From NCBI GenBank assembly GCA_016183425.1, contig JACPEP010000006.1, positions 62,001 to 126,000 on the forward strand: a stretch of 64,000 bases of DNA, given 5' to 3'. Under the pieces are notes generated by a model, which was not told where the DNA came from, ran no database searches, and saw only the letters and a program-made list of their open reading frames with translations. Position numbers and translations under genes: made by a program. The DNA comes from Chloroflexota bacterium. GTDB taxonomy: Bacteria > Chloroflexota > Dehalococcoidia > JACPEP01. Below, piece by piece: positions 1 through 9,254 of the stretch (within the stretch, counting starts at the first letter, position 1; each line of letters opens with the position of its first letter).

Positions 1-1
1 A

Positions 2-1195
2 AGACGCTTCGCTGAGACGGTGGGCGACATCGATCTCATGGGCACCGCTGCCGACGCAGAGGCGGTCATCCAGGCCTTTGTTCATCTGCCCCAGGTGAGA
101 GAGATGTTGGTGGCTGGTGACACCAAGGGCAGCGTAGTCATCCATAGTGGCCTTCAGGTGGATCTGCGCATCGTGGAACACGAGGCCTTCGGCTCCCTCC
201 TTCAGTACTTCACGGGGGGCAAAGACCATAACATCGCCCTGCGCGACCGGGCCCATCGACAGGGTCTTAAGCTCAGCGAGTATGGCATCACCGATATAAA
301 GACGGGTATTCTAGAGAAGTTTGATACTGAGGAGGCCTTTTACCGCCGCCTGGGGCTGCCCTGGATCCCCCCTGAGCTGAGAGAGAATCGGGGGGAGATA
401 GAGTCGGCGGAAAAGGGCGAGCTGCCCGATTTGCTTGAGTTGAGGGACATCAAGGGGGACCTTCATGACCACACTAATTGGAGTGATGGGCACACACCAC
501 CGGAAGGGATGGTAGAAGCGGCGGTGGCCCGGGGTTACCAGTACCTAATCATCTCTGACCATTCGGCGGGTCGTGGGGTGGCCCGGGGTCTCACTGTGGA
601 GAGACTTCATCACCAGGCAGAGCTGATTCGGGAGATGAATCGTCGTTACCCCATCACCGTTCTGGCGGGCTCGGAGGTGGATATTCGGGCCGATGGCTCC
701 CTGGACTTTCCCGATGAGATTCTGGCGGAGCTGGATGTGGTGGTGGCCTCGGTGCACTCGGCTATGGGGCAGGAGGCGCCTCGGATGACGGAGCGCATTC
801 TAAAGGCAATTCGGAACCCCCACGTGGATATTATCGCCCATCTCACCTGCCGTCTCCTGGGGGAACGGGAGCCTATTGAGGTGGATTTGGAGGCGATCTT
901 CCGCGCCGCCGCTGAAACAGGAACCGCTCTGGAGATAAACGCTATGCCCAGCCGCCTGGATTTGAAGGACGTCCATATCATGAGGGCCAGAGAGCTGGGG
1001 GTGCCCTTGGTCATTTCTACCGACGCCCACGGTCCGGAGCAACTGGACGTGATGCGCTTTGGCGTCGGCACGGCGCGTCGCGGATGGTGTCGCCCTGAAG
1101 ACATTCTCAATACTCGTCCCTGGCCAGAGGTGGCCGCCTTTTTGCGGAAAAGGGTCAAGGTGGCCAAGGCTGGTACGGTGTCGCCCACCTTTTAG
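2..1195 (+). CDS. polX: DNA polymerase/3'-5' exonuclease PolX, 5'-truncated by the window edge
   Basis: Family X DNA polymerase with a C-terminal PHP nuclease domain, acting in DNA repair. The reading frame is open to the first base and reads RRFAET before VGDIDLM, the palm motif carrying the catalytic Asp pair. The GTG at position 20 is therefore internal and the true start lies outside the window. The rest of the palm/thumb follows, then the PHP domain with its HxH metal motif (GDLHDHTNWSDGH), an SDHS motif and a terminal STDAHG motif. These match bacterial PolX; roughly the first third of the protein is missing here. A GCCCAC/GTGGGC stem spans the stop codon. Confidence 0.93.
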   Translation, partial: RRFAETVGDIDLMGTAADAEAVIQAFVHLPQVREMLVAGDTKGSVVIHSGLQVDLRIVEHEAFGSLLQYFTGGKDHNIALRDRAHRQGLKLSEYGITDIKTGILEKFDTEEAFYRRLGLPWIPPELRENRGEIESAEKGELPDLLELRDIKGDLHDHTNWSDGHTPPEGMVEAAVARGYQYLIISDHSAGRGVARGLTVERLHHQAELIREMNRRYPITVLAGSEVDIRADGSLDFPDEILAELDVVVASVHSAMGQEAPRMTERILKAIRNPHVDIIAHLTCRLLGEREPIEVDLEAIFRAAAETGTALEINAMPSRLDLKDVHIMRARELGVPLVISTDAHGPEQLDVMRFGVGTARRGWCRPEDILNTRPWPEVAAFLRKRVKVAKAGTVSPTF

Positions 1196-1200
1196 TGGGC
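1183..1200 (+). terminator. Weak stem-loop across the polX stop
   Basis: A six-base perfect stem (GCCCAC 1183-1188, GTGGGC 1195-1200) with a six-base loop overlaps the polX stop codon. No T-run follows, so it is at best a weak terminator or an mRNA 3' stabiliser. Confidence 0.3.
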
Positions 1201-1216
1201 TCTGTAGCCAAAGTAT

Positions 1217-1245
1217 TTGACGAAAGGATTTTCTCGAAGTATCAT
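1217..1245 (+). promoter_or_regulatory. Sigma-70-like promoter before the unknown gene at 1283
   Basis: TTGACG at 1217-1222, a 17-base spacer and TATCAT at 1240-1245, in an AT-rich patch between polX and the next gene, about 30 bases before a predicted leader. This is a consensus match by eye only. Confidence 0.4.
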
Positions 1246-1282
1246 GCTATATTATTCTCATTAGTCTGTTGGCGAGGGTAAG

Positions 1283-2053
1283 ATGGCTCAAGAGACAGGA
1301 GATAGAGCCAACGAAGATATAGAATCCCGGGACGGGTTCTATGTTCCAGGAGATGAGGAGGCGGTGGCCCAGTTCAAAAGGGACATCGCCGGTGGGAAAC
1401 ACTGGTTTGTTGCGCTTCTTGCGGCTATGAACCAGTGGCGTTCTCCTCAGGAAAACTGGTGCGGCCGAGATTACTGCTACCTGGTGGGGGGCGAAGCCTT
1501 TGACTGGCTTCTACTTGCGGAGCGACTGTGCGAGACGGTGGACGGCGCCGTGCCCGAAGATGAAAAGATGTCCCTCCTCTTCCAAGGACGCCTTCCCATT
1601 GAGATGGAGACCCAAGAGTTGTGTCGTCTCATGGGGGAGACGAAGTATCGGGCTTATTTAAACTATTTCTATGGTATAGAGGTGGAGGAGGCCCTGGCCG
1701 TGGCCGTGGAAGAGGAGGTACGTAAAGAGCGCGGCCTGGGGGGGTTGAACAGAGAGGCATCTGTCGCTGAGGAGGTATTCGGCCGCATTTACGGTGCTAC
1801 TGAGCATCAGTTGTGGCAGGGCTTCCGGAGGGAAATGGGCCATTCCCGAAGTGATGGTGTCACGTTGAGCCAACTAAAAGAGTTTACCTACTGGCTCTTC
1901 AAATATCGTCTGAAGCGAGGGCCGAAGGCTCGGGTGGCCAGCGACACCAAGAAGGGGCTGGAATTCTTGCAGCGTCTTCGCCAACGAACGCGGCGCTGGG
2001 ATATTGAGGTGTGCCCTCTTCCCTCCAGCCGGCCGCCCCCTTCTTCGTCCTGA
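1283..2053 (+). CDS. Conserved hypothetical protein, 256 aa
   Basis: I do not recognise a named domain. The protein is soluble and acidic and looks largely alpha-helical. It has a conserved-looking CGRDYCYLVGGEAFDW segment near residues 60-75, a helical centre rich in Glu, and a basic C-terminus ending in a Pro/Ser-rich tail. No signal peptide or membrane helix is visible. ATG 1283 has a GAGG ribosome site nearby and its own promoter-like sequence. It lies 48 bases before the radical SAM gene, so the two may be co-transcribed. Strong coding bias and lack of overlap with other frames support it as a real gene. Confidence 0.7.
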   Translation: MAQETGDRANEDIESRDGFYVPGDEEAVAQFKRDIAGGKHWFVALLAAMNQWRSPQENWCGRDYCYLVGGEAFDWLLLAERLCETVDGAVPEDEKMSLLFQGRLPIEMETQELCRLMGETKYRAYLNYFYGIEVEEALAVAVEEEVRKERGLGGLNREASVAEEVFGRIYGATEHQLWQGFRREMGHSRSDGVTLSQLKEFTYWLFKYRLKRGPKARVASDTKKGLEFLQRLRQRTRRWDIEVCPLPSSRPPPSSS

Positions 2054-2101
2054 AGGAGGAAAAAGGAGTGTGTCATTATCCTTGTCGTAGAAAGGAGCAC
2101 G

Positions 2102-3556
2102 ATGGCCACCGGTCTATTATCAAGCGCTCGTACCTATTTTCATCAAGCCAAGATACACGCCATGGAGCGGGGTCTCTCTGAAGCCCTGGGGCTCCTTACC
2201 CGGTCTTCGGAGGAGAACTATTCTCGTATCGCCCGGGTCTTCACTGCCTTCGCCTCCAACGAGACCCAGAAGAAGGTGGCGGAATACATGGAGACCTATC
2301 TGGCGCCGGGCCAGCCAGGGGCCGTTTTTCTTCACCATCTGGCGGACATCCACCCCAACTTCCGCCGCAAGTTCATCTCTCGCTTCATCACCAGTATCGT
2401 CTTCCACGACAATAATCACAGCCAACGCCTCAAGGACGGCCGAGAGATCCCTATCCCCGCCGCTATGGTTATCAGCCCTACCATGCGCTGCAACCTGCGC
2501 TGCGTGGGCTGCTACGCGGGTAACTATACCCAACGGGATGACCTAAGCCAGGAGGAGATGGAGAAGATTCTGGGAGAGGCCAGGGAGCTGGGCATCCGTT
2601 ATTTTATTGTCGTCGGCGGGGAACCTACCGTTTACAAACCCTTGTGGGATATGTTCGAAAAATTTAACGACTGTGCCTTCCAGTTCTACACCAACGGCCA
2701 CCTCCTGACCGATGACAAGATAGCCCGCCTGGTGGAACTGGGCAACGCCGTTCCCGCCCTCAGCATCGAGGGGTTCAAGGAGAACACCGACGCCCGCCGC
2801 GGCGATGGTGCTTTTGAAAGGATATTGAAGACCATGGATCGCCTCCGGGAGGCCAGGGTCTTCTTTGCCTTCTCCGCCACCGCCACTCGGTTCAACGTGG
2901 ACGATATCGTCAGCGACGAATTCATTGACCTTATGGTGGAGAAGGGGGCCCGTTACGGCTGGTACTTCGCTTACTGCCCTGTGGGGCGCAACCCCGATAT
3001 GAACTACATGCCTACCCCGGAGCAGCGGAATAAGCTGCGCTTGGGGATCAACCGCATTCGCAAGACCAAGCCTGTCCTGGTGGCTGACTTCTGGAACGAT
3101 GGCCCCCTCTCGGAGGGCTGCCTGGCTTCCGGCCGGCGTTACCTTCACATCAACAACAAAGGGGACGTAGAGCCCTGCGTATTCGTGCACTTCGCCGTAG
3201 ACAACCTCAAGAAGACCCCTCTTAAAGAAGCCCTGGCTTCGGACTTCTTTGCCGCTTTCCGCGGGTCCCAGCCCTACGGCAAGAACCTCCTTCGTCCTTG
3301 TCCCATCATCGACCGGCCAGAGCTTCTGCGCAACGCTGTGGCCCATTACGGTGCCTACGCCACCCATGAAGGCGCCGAGGTCACCATTACCGATCTGGCG
3401 GAGCCCTTAAATCAGTATGCCAGCGGCCTTCGTGAGGTCTATAAAAAGGTGTGGCAGGAAGAGTATGGTTGGGCGGGCTTGCTTTACGGCGATACCTATA
3501 AGTTAGATGACGCCGCCGATGATGGCAATTTCGCCGGTTGCCCTCTCTGTCGCTAG
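2102..3556 (+). CDS. Radical SAM protein with SPASM-like C-terminus
   Basis: 484 aa. A helical N-terminal region of about 115 residues precedes a radical SAM core with CxxxCxxC at C130, C134 and C137 (MRCNLRCVGCYAG). The VVGGEPTVY glycine-rich motif and a TNGHLL strand follow. The C-terminal part has GCLASGRRYLHINNKG, DVEPC and a final CPLC, the pattern of an auxiliary Fe-S (SPASM/twitch-like) region. Proteins of this layout modify peptides, act as maturases or carry out cofactor or lipid chemistry; the substrate is unknown. ATG 2102 has AGGAG eight bases upstream. lipA follows after 62 bases, but that does not prove a role in lipoylation. Confidence 0.85.
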   Translation: MATGLLSSARTYFHQAKIHAMERGLSEALGLLTRSSEENYSRIARVFTAFASNETQKKVAEYMETYLAPGQPGAVFLHHLADIHPNFRRKFISRFITSIVFHDNNHSQRLKDGREIPIPAAMVISPTMRCNLRCVGCYAGNYTQRDDLSQEEMEKILGEARELGIRYFIVVGGEPTVYKPLWDMFEKFNDCAFQFYTNGHLLTDDKIARLVELGNAVPALSIEGFKENTDARRGDGAFERILKTMDRLREARVFFAFSATATRFNVDDIVSDEFIDLMVEKGARYGWYFAYCPVGRNPDMNYMPTPEQRNKLRLGINRIRKTKPVLVADFWNDGPLSEGCLASGRRYLHINNKGDVEPCVFVHFAVDNLKKTPLKEALASDFFAAFRGSQPYGKNLLRPCPIIDRPELLRNAVAHYGAYATHEGAEVTITDLAEPLNQYASGLREVYKKVWQEEYGWAGLLYGDTYKLDDAADDGNFAGCPLCR

Positions 3557-3618
3557 GTGGGGTGGGGGATTCCTCTCCTCGGGCAGTATAGCGGCATATT
3601 GGGATAGAGGCAGGAAGC

Positions 3619-4503
3619 GTGGACTCCCGACCTAGGCTACCTCCCTGGCTAAAGGTTCCCCTGCCGGGAGGGCCCCGCTACCGGGGCGTGCATAGCTTGA
3701 TTGAAAGGCACCGCCTTCACACAGTGTGCCAGGAGGCCAGGTGTCCCAACATGGGCCAGTGCTTTGAGGAAGGAACAGCTACCTTTCTTATCCTGGGGGA
3801 TGTGTGCACCCGTCGCTGTCGCTTTTGTGCTATTACCAGTGGTCGGCCCTTCCCTTCTGACCCTGAGGAGCCGAGGCAGGTGGCCGAGGCAGTGCGTACT
3901 CTGGGTCTGCGCTACGCCGTCGTCACTTCGGTGACCAGGGACGATCTGCCCGACGGTGGCGCTGCCCACTTCGCCGCCACGGTGACGGAGATAATGAAAC
4001 TCAGTCCCCACTGTCTGGTAGAGGTTCTGATTCCCGACTTTGAGGGCTCCGAGGTGGCCCTGCGCCAGGTGGTGGCCGCTGGCCCGCGGGTTTTGAACCA
4101 CAATGTGGAAACGGTGCCCTCCCTTTACCCCCTAGTCCGGCCGGGGGGGGATTATGGCCGCTCTTTGGAGCTCTTGCATCGGGCCAAAAAGCGGGGCGCC
4201 ACCACCAAGTCGGGTATGATGCTGGGCCTGGGGGAAGGGGTGGCGGAGGTGCATCGGGTGATGGACGACCTGCGGCAGGTGGGCTGTGACCTGCTCACCC
4301 TGGGCCAGTATCTGCGCCCCTCCCGGGAGCACCTGCCCGTAGCCCGGTTTTACTCGCCAGAGGAGTTTGATGCCCTGGCGGAGGAGGCAAGGGCTCTTGG
4401 CTTCTCCGGGGTAGAGGCGGGGCCGTTGGTGCGTAGCTCATATCACGCCCATCGCCAGGCGTCGCAAATAGTTGCTGAGACCCATCGCTCTCCCCAGTCT
4501 TAA
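3619..4503 (+). CDS. lipA: Lipoyl synthase
   Basis: Radical SAM enzyme that inserts two sulfurs into octanoyl groups on lipoyl-dependent proteins. All ligands are present: the sacrificial auxiliary cluster at C37, C42 and C48 (VCQEARCPNMGQC), the SAM cluster CTRRCRFC at C63, C67 and C70, and the C-terminal RSSYHA signature whose Ser binds the auxiliary cluster. At 294 aa it has the normal length. The start is GTG 3619 with AGGAAG upstream. No lipB or lipM lies next to it. Confidence 0.96.
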   Translation: MDSRPRLPPWLKVPLPGGPRYRGVHSLIERHRLHTVCQEARCPNMGQCFEEGTATFLILGDVCTRRCRFCAITSGRPFPSDPEEPRQVAEAVRTLGLRYAVVTSVTRDDLPDGGAAHFAATVTEIMKLSPHCLVEVLIPDFEGSEVALRQVVAAGPRVLNHNVETVPSLYPLVRPGGDYGRSLELLHRAKKRGATTKSGMMLGLGEGVAEVHRVMDDLRQVGCDLLTLGQYLRPSREHLPVARFYSPEEFDALAEEARALGFSGVEAGPLVRSSYHAHRQASQIVAETHRSPQS

Positions 4504-4684
4504 GACTGCCTTGAAGGTCTGCTCGCTCCACTTAACCACCTTCGTCGCTCCCACGAGTTAAAACTGCCCCACCCGCAACGGGGTTTTCCTCTTTTCCGAG
4601 GTTTGGCGGTGCCCCCTCCCCGCCGCTACGGGGACAAATTTCCTTGCCGGCAAGGAGGCAAAGACACTCCCTTCGGGTAAACCC
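4504..4684. other. Intergenic region after lipA, no gene
   Basis: Short GC-rich inverted motifs are present, including CTTGCCGGCAAG near 4642-4654. I see no convincing T-tailed terminator and no coding bias. Confidence 0.4.
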
Positions 4685-4712
4685 TTGACAAAGGCAACAG
4701 GGGGTGCATAAT
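4685..4712 (+). promoter_or_regulatory. Promoter of the catabolic island
   Basis: Consensus -35 TTGACA (4685-4690), 16-base spacer and CATAAT (4707-4712) directly after a TG. This places a start about 40 bases before ATG 4762, which has AAGGAG at a good distance. It probably drives the TPP enzyme and the downstream hydroxylase. Confidence 0.6.
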
Positions 4713-4761
4713 TCATCACATCGGTTTCGTCGACCCTTTATGACGGGGAAGGAGTAAACAA

Positions 4762-6402
4762 ATGGCTACCATGACGGGGGCTTCCGTTCTGGTACGTTCG
4801 TTGCGGGCTCATGGGGTGGAGGCGGCTTTTGGGATTCCCTCTAACCATACCATAGAGGTGTGGGATGCTTTGTATCACGAGCCGGCTATCCGCTTCATCG
4901 GGGGGCGGCATGAGGAGGGGCTGGCCCACATGGCGGAGGGGTACGCCCGGGCCTCGGGGAAGGCCGGGGTGGCTATCACCAGCGCTGGTCCGGGGGCAGC
5001 CAAGACCATGTCCCCCATGGGAGAGGCCTATGCCCACTCCTCCCCGGTGCTCCACATCGCCAGCCAGGTGCCCTCCGAGCTGGTGGGTAAGGAAAAAGGC
5101 GTCCTTCACGACACCAAAGACCAATTGGGTATGTTTCGTAGTGTAACCGCCTGGTGCACCCTTATTGAAAGGGTGGAGGAGATCCATCCTACGGTCAGCG
5201 AGGCCTTTCGCCGTTTCCAGACCAAGCGGCCCCGCCCGGTGCACCTGGAGATTCCGGCTGACATAATCAGTAAAGCGACCTCCGTGGACATCGAGCCTCC
5301 GGTGGAAAGCCCACGTCCCAAGGGCGACCCCGAGAGGGTGGAGGCGGCGGTAACGGCTCTTAAGGCGGCGCGCCGCCCCGTGCTCTGGGGAGGGGGAGGG
5401 GTCATCTGCGCTGAAGCCAGCGAAAAGTTTGTGCGCTTGGCGGAGCGCTTGGGGGCTCCCGTTCTTACCACGGTGTCGGGCAAGGGGAGCATTCCAGCCG
5501 ACCATCCTCTGTATCTGGGGCCTTTCACCACCAGCGCCCCGGTTAGGGATTTCCTCAAGACCTGCGATGTCATGGTGGCCGTGGGCACTCGCTTCACCGG
5601 AGGCCGCACCGCCAACTGGACGCTGCCTCTGCCCCGCCAGGTCATCCACGTGGATATTGACCCCAGGGAGATGGGCAAAAACTTTCCGGCCACCATCAGC
5701 ATCGTGGGCGATGCGGGAGAGGTGCTGGATCAGATGCTGGAGCTTATGGGGGAAGAGGACTTTCAAAAAGGTCCTGAGCTTTTAAAGGACGCGGACAATG
5801 TCAAGGCGCAAGCGGTGGATGCCTTTAAGGATGGGAAGATACCGGGAGCCTACGGGGGTGCCAATCAGCTACGAACCATGCTCGCCATACGGGAGGTGCT
5901 GCCCAGGGATGGGCTGATGATTTGCGACCCCTGCGTCCCCACCTATTCCGCCCAGCAGGGATTCCCCACCTACCAGCCCCGCACCTTTTTCTATCCCCAC
6001 GGCTGGGTCACTCTGGGTTGGGGGTTTCCCTTCTCCGTGGGGGCCAAGGTCGCCCGCCCCCACCGCCCCGTCGCTCTCATGATTGGCGATGGAGGTTTTA
6101 TGTACAATGCTCAGGAGCTGGCCACCGCCATGCTCTACGGCATTAACGTGGCCGTCATTCTCTTCAACGACAATGCCTGGGGAACCATCAAGGAAATTCA
6201 GCGAACCAGGTTTGCCGGGCGCTATTTCGGCGTCGATCTCCACAATCCCGATTTCATGAAGTTCGCCGAGGCTTTCGGAGCTCCAGGAGTGCGGGTGAGT
6301 ACCTTGAAAGAGCTCCTCCCCGCTTTGGAGAAAGCTCTGCAAGCGCCGCTGCCCACCATCATCGAGGTAGAAATAAACAACGGCTTCGCAAACTTCACCT
6401 AG
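4762..6402 (+). CDS. Thiamine-pyrophosphate-dependent enzyme, acetolactate synthase/benzoylformate decarboxylase family
   Basis: 546 aa with the three-domain layout of the POX/ALS superfamily. The N-terminal pyrimidine-binding domain carries the catalytic Glu in GGRHEEGLAHMAEG (about E51). A central domain (about 190-330) resembles the Rossmann-like middle domain. The C-terminal diphosphate domain has GDGGFMYN followed some 26 residues later by NDNAWG, the Mg-TPP motif. It likely decarboxylates or carboligates a 2-oxo acid; the substrate is not deducible. It begins a + strand run with molybdenum hydroxylase genes 35 bases downstream. A second family member lies at 57206-58834, also near a molybdenum hydroxylase. 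Confidence 0.88.
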   Translation: MATMTGASVLVRSLRAHGVEAAFGIPSNHTIEVWDALYHEPAIRFIGGRHEEGLAHMAEGYARASGKAGVAITSAGPGAAKTMSPMGEAYAHSSPVLHIASQVPSELVGKEKGVLHDTKDQLGMFRSVTAWCTLIERVEEIHPTVSEAFRRFQTKRPRPVHLEIPADIISKATSVDIEPPVESPRPKGDPERVEAAVTALKAARRPVLWGGGGVICAEASEKFVRLAERLGAPVLTTVSGKGSIPADHPLYLGPFTTSAPVRDFLKTCDVMVAVGTRFTGGRTANWTLPLPRQVIHVDIDPREMGKNFPATISIVGDAGEVLDQMLELMGEEDFQKGPELLKDADNVKAQAVDAFKDGKIPGAYGGANQLRTMLAIREVLPRDGLMICDPCVPTYSAQQGFPTYQPRTFFYPHGWVTLGWGFPFSVGAKVARPHRPVALMIGDGGFMYNAQELATAMLYGINVAVILFNDNAWGTIKEIQRTRFAGRYFGVDLHNPDFMKFAEAFGAPGVRVSTLKELLPALEKALQAPLPTIIEVEINNGFANFT

Positions 6403-6437
6403 AGGCGCGCAGTCTTTATCCGGGGAGGAAGGCGGTT

Positions 6438-9221
6438 GTGGTTCACTTTTGGGTCAACGGCGAGGAAATCCATAGTCAGGCACCGGAGGACCTCAGCCTC
6501 CTGCGCTTCCTCCGCGATCACCGGCGCCTGGTAGGAACCAAGGATGGCTGCTCCCAAGGCCATTGCGGCACCTGCACCGTAATTCTAGATGGCAAGGCGG
6601 CCAAGGCCTGTCTCCTGAAGCTGGGCAACATGGCGGGCAAACGAGTAGAGACCATCGAGGGGCTGAGCCGTGGTGGCTTTCGGCACCCCTTGCAGCAGGC
6701 CTTCATGGTCAAGGGGGCTGTTCAGTGCGGCTTCTGTACCCCGGGCGTGATCATGGCCGCCAAGGCCCTCCTGGACCGGAACCCTTCGCCCTCCGTGGCC
6801 GATATCAAGAAGGCCTTGACGGGCAACCTCTGCCGCTGCACCGGCTACGTGAAGATGGTGGAGGCGGTTCAGGCGGCGGCTGCCATCATGAGAAGCGCTT
6901 CTCCCCAAATCCCCGACGCCCGCGACGAGGAAACGGCCGTCATCGGCCGCTCCGTGACTCGGAAGGACGACCATTTGAGAGTGACGGGACAGCTCAAGTT
7001 TGCCGACGACCTCTACTTAGACGATATGCTCTACGGCAAAATCCTGTGGAGTCAGTACCCCCACGCCGAAATAGTGTCCATGGACATGGCAAAAGCCAGG
7101 TCTATGCCCGGTGTCCACTCTGTCCTCACCGCCGCTGACGTGCCGCCCCCCAACCGTTTGGTGCCCCCCACGGGGTCGTCGGAGCTCAGTCCGCCCCTTC
7201 TGGCGGATAAAAAGGTTAGGTTCACTGGCGAGCCAGTGGCCCTCGTCCTGGCGAAGACGCCGGAGGAGGCGGAAGCCGCCTGCTCCGCCATCCAGGTGGA
7301 GTATCGAGAGCTGCCCGGCGTCTTCTCTCCCGTCCAGGCTATGGCGGCCGATGCACCGTATATCCACGACAGCGGCAACGTTTTCGAGCATATCCCCTTC
7401 CACAAGGGCGACGTGGCCCGGGGCTTCGCCCAGGCTGAGGTGGTGGTGGAGGGAGACTACTCGGTGCCCCGCATCGAGCATGGCTACCTGGAGCCGGAGG
7501 CGGGGGTGGCGGTGCCCCAGGATGGCGGCGTAACCCTCTGGGTGAGCACCCAGTGGCCCACCCAGCACCGGGACATAATTGCCAAAGCCCTGGGGCTGCC
7601 GACGGAGAGGGTGCGTCTGGCCAAGGTAGCCTGTGGCGGCGGTTTCGGTGGCAAGCTATCGATGACCATCCATCCCCTTCTTGCCCTGGCGGCCCTGCGC
7701 AGTCAGAAGCCCGTCAAAATAGTCCTCAGCCGGGTGGAATCCTTACGTATCCACCCTAAAAGGTGCTCCTGCTATTTACACTACAAGACGGGAGCCACCA
7801 GAGAGGGACGTCTGACGGCGGTGGAGGCGTCCTTCGTCATGGATAGTGGCGCCTACGGGCAGAGCAACCATCTGGTTTTCCTCACCGGTGTTATCTTCGG
7901 CGGTGGCCCCTACGTCGTCCCCAACTACAAAATGGATGCCCGAACGGTGGCCACCAACCAGGTTCCTTCGGGAGCCATGCGAGGTTTCGGCTCCATTATT
8001 ACCTCTTTTGCTGTGGAATCTCAGATGGACATGCTGGCTCGAAAGTTGCACATGGACCCCTTGGAGTTTCGCCTCCGGAACGCCGTGGATGTGGGCAGCA
8101 TTGCCGCCAGCGGCCAGGTTCTGGGGCCGGGCACCGGGGTTAAAGAAGTCCTTAACCAGATAAAATGGGCGTGGGAAGGCTTGACCCCGGCGATCCCCTC
8201 CCAGCCCCATAGAAAGATCGGCGTGGGCACAGCCCTGGCCTGGAAGAATGCCGTAGGCACCGGGGCCTTCGGGGACAGGGAGGCCACCCTCCAGGTCACC
8301 GAAGGAGGCCGCATCCTGCTGCGGGTGAGCTGCCCGGACATCGGTCAGGGCTCCGATACCGTGCTCGCCCAGATCGCCGCCCAAACCCTGGGCGTGAGCT
8401 ACGACCTTATCGACGTCCTTAGCGGCGATACCCACCAGACGCCCGCATCAGGCGGTACTTCAGGCCAATCGGTGACTATGACGGTAGGCAATGCGGTTGT
8501 GGAGGCGGCCCGACTTCTTAAGGCCCAGCTCACGGCTTATGTGGCCCGGCAGTTGGGGGTGGTGGAGGGGCAGGTGAGTATAGAGAGGGATCGCTTTGTA
8601 GACGGAGACAAAGTCCTCATCACCTTATCAGCCCTAGCTCGTCTCGCCCTGTCTGAAGGCGAGCAATTTCAAGTCATAGGCACCTACACCATTCCCAAGA
8701 AGACCCCTTTGTCCCTCACCGGCAACACCGATGGCGCTATCGACCCCAAAGAATACCGCACCCACTATTGTTTCCCCGCCTGTGCTAATATTGCCGTGGT
8801 AGAAGTAGATGAGAGAACGGGAGAGACGAAGGTCTTGAAGGTGATCGCCGTCCATGACGTGGGCAAAGCTCTTAATCCCCGAAATATCGAGAGCCACGTT
8901 CACGGCAGCGTGGCCTTGGGCCTGGGCCTGGCCCTGAAGGAGGAGTTCCTTATCGAGAAGGGGTACAACGTTACCGATAGCCTGAAGAAATACGGAATGC
9001 CCACCATCGCCGACATCCCTGACATCGACATCCACCTGGTAGAAGTGCCCGAACCCGAGGGGCCCTTTGGTGCCAAGGGGATGGCAGAAAGCGCTGCCCT
9101 GGCCGTGGCCCCTGCCATAATCAACGCTATCTACGACGCTACTGGTGTACGTCTCCACCATCTGCCCGTCACCCGAGAGCGACTCAAGGAGGCGTTAAAG
9201 CAGAAAGTGCTTTTGGCATAG
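6438..9221 (+). CDS. MOP-type molybdenum hydroxylase (fused 2Fe-2S and Mo domains, no FAD)
   Basis: 927 aa, xanthine oxidase family. The N-terminal plant-type 2Fe-2S domain has C38, C43, C46 and C58; the second 2Fe-2S domain has C97, C100, C132 and C134 (CGFCTPG, LCRCTGY). The molybdopterin domain starts near residue 170 and carries GGGFGGK, GAMRGFGS and FGAKGMAES with the catalytic Glu. This spacing and length match the aldehyde oxidoreductase MOP of Desulfovibrio, which also lacks FAD. It should hydroxylate an aldehyde or N-heterocycle and pass electrons to an external acceptor. GTG 6438 has GGAGG upstream. No FAD-subunit gene is nearby. Confidence 0.9.
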   Translation: MVHFWVNGEEIHSQAPEDLSLLRFLRDHRRLVGTKDGCSQGHCGTCTVILDGKAAKACLLKLGNMAGKRVETIEGLSRGGFRHPLQQAFMVKGAVQCGFCTPGVIMAAKALLDRNPSPSVADIKKALTGNLCRCTGYVKMVEAVQAAAAIMRSASPQIPDARDEETAVIGRSVTRKDDHLRVTGQLKFADDLYLDDMLYGKILWSQYPHAEIVSMDMAKARSMPGVHSVLTAADVPPPNRLVPPTGSSELSPPLLADKKVRFTGEPVALVLAKTPEEAEAACSAIQVEYRELPGVFSPVQAMAADAPYIHDSGNVFEHIPFHKGDVARGFAQAEVVVEGDYSVPRIEHGYLEPEAGVAVPQDGGVTLWVSTQWPTQHRDIIAKALGLPTERVRLAKVACGGGFGGKLSMTIHPLLALAALRSQKPVKIVLSRVESLRIHPKRCSCYLHYKTGATREGRLTAVEASFVMDSGAYGQSNHLVFLTGVIFGGGPYVVPNYKMDARTVATNQVPSGAMRGFGSIITSFAVESQMDMLARKLHMDPLEFRLRNAVDVGSIAASGQVLGPGTGVKEVLNQIKWAWEGLTPAIPSQPHRKIGVGTALAWKNAVGTGAFGDREATLQVTEGGRILLRVSCPDIGQGSDTVLAQIAAQTLGVSYDLIDVLSGDTHQTPASGGTSGQSVTMTVGNAVVEAARLLKAQLTAYVARQLGVVEGQVSIERDRFVDGDKVLITLSALARLALSEGEQFQVIGTYTIPKKTPLSLTGNTDGAIDPKEYRTHYCFPACANIAVVEVDERTGETKVLKVIAVHDVGKALNPRNIESHVHGSVALGLGLALKEEFLIEKGYNVTDSLKKYGMPTIADIPDIDIHLVEVPEPEGPFGAKGMAESAALAVAPAIINAIYDATGVRLHHLPVTRERLKEALKQKVLLA

Positions 9222-9254
9222 ACCCAATTTCAGTTTCAAGGAAGGAGAGCCCAA

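Noticed and set aside
4504-4761. Possible TPP riboswitch before the TPP enzyme
   Set aside because: No CTGAGA-type THI-box core or matching stems were found; a plain promoter explains the region.
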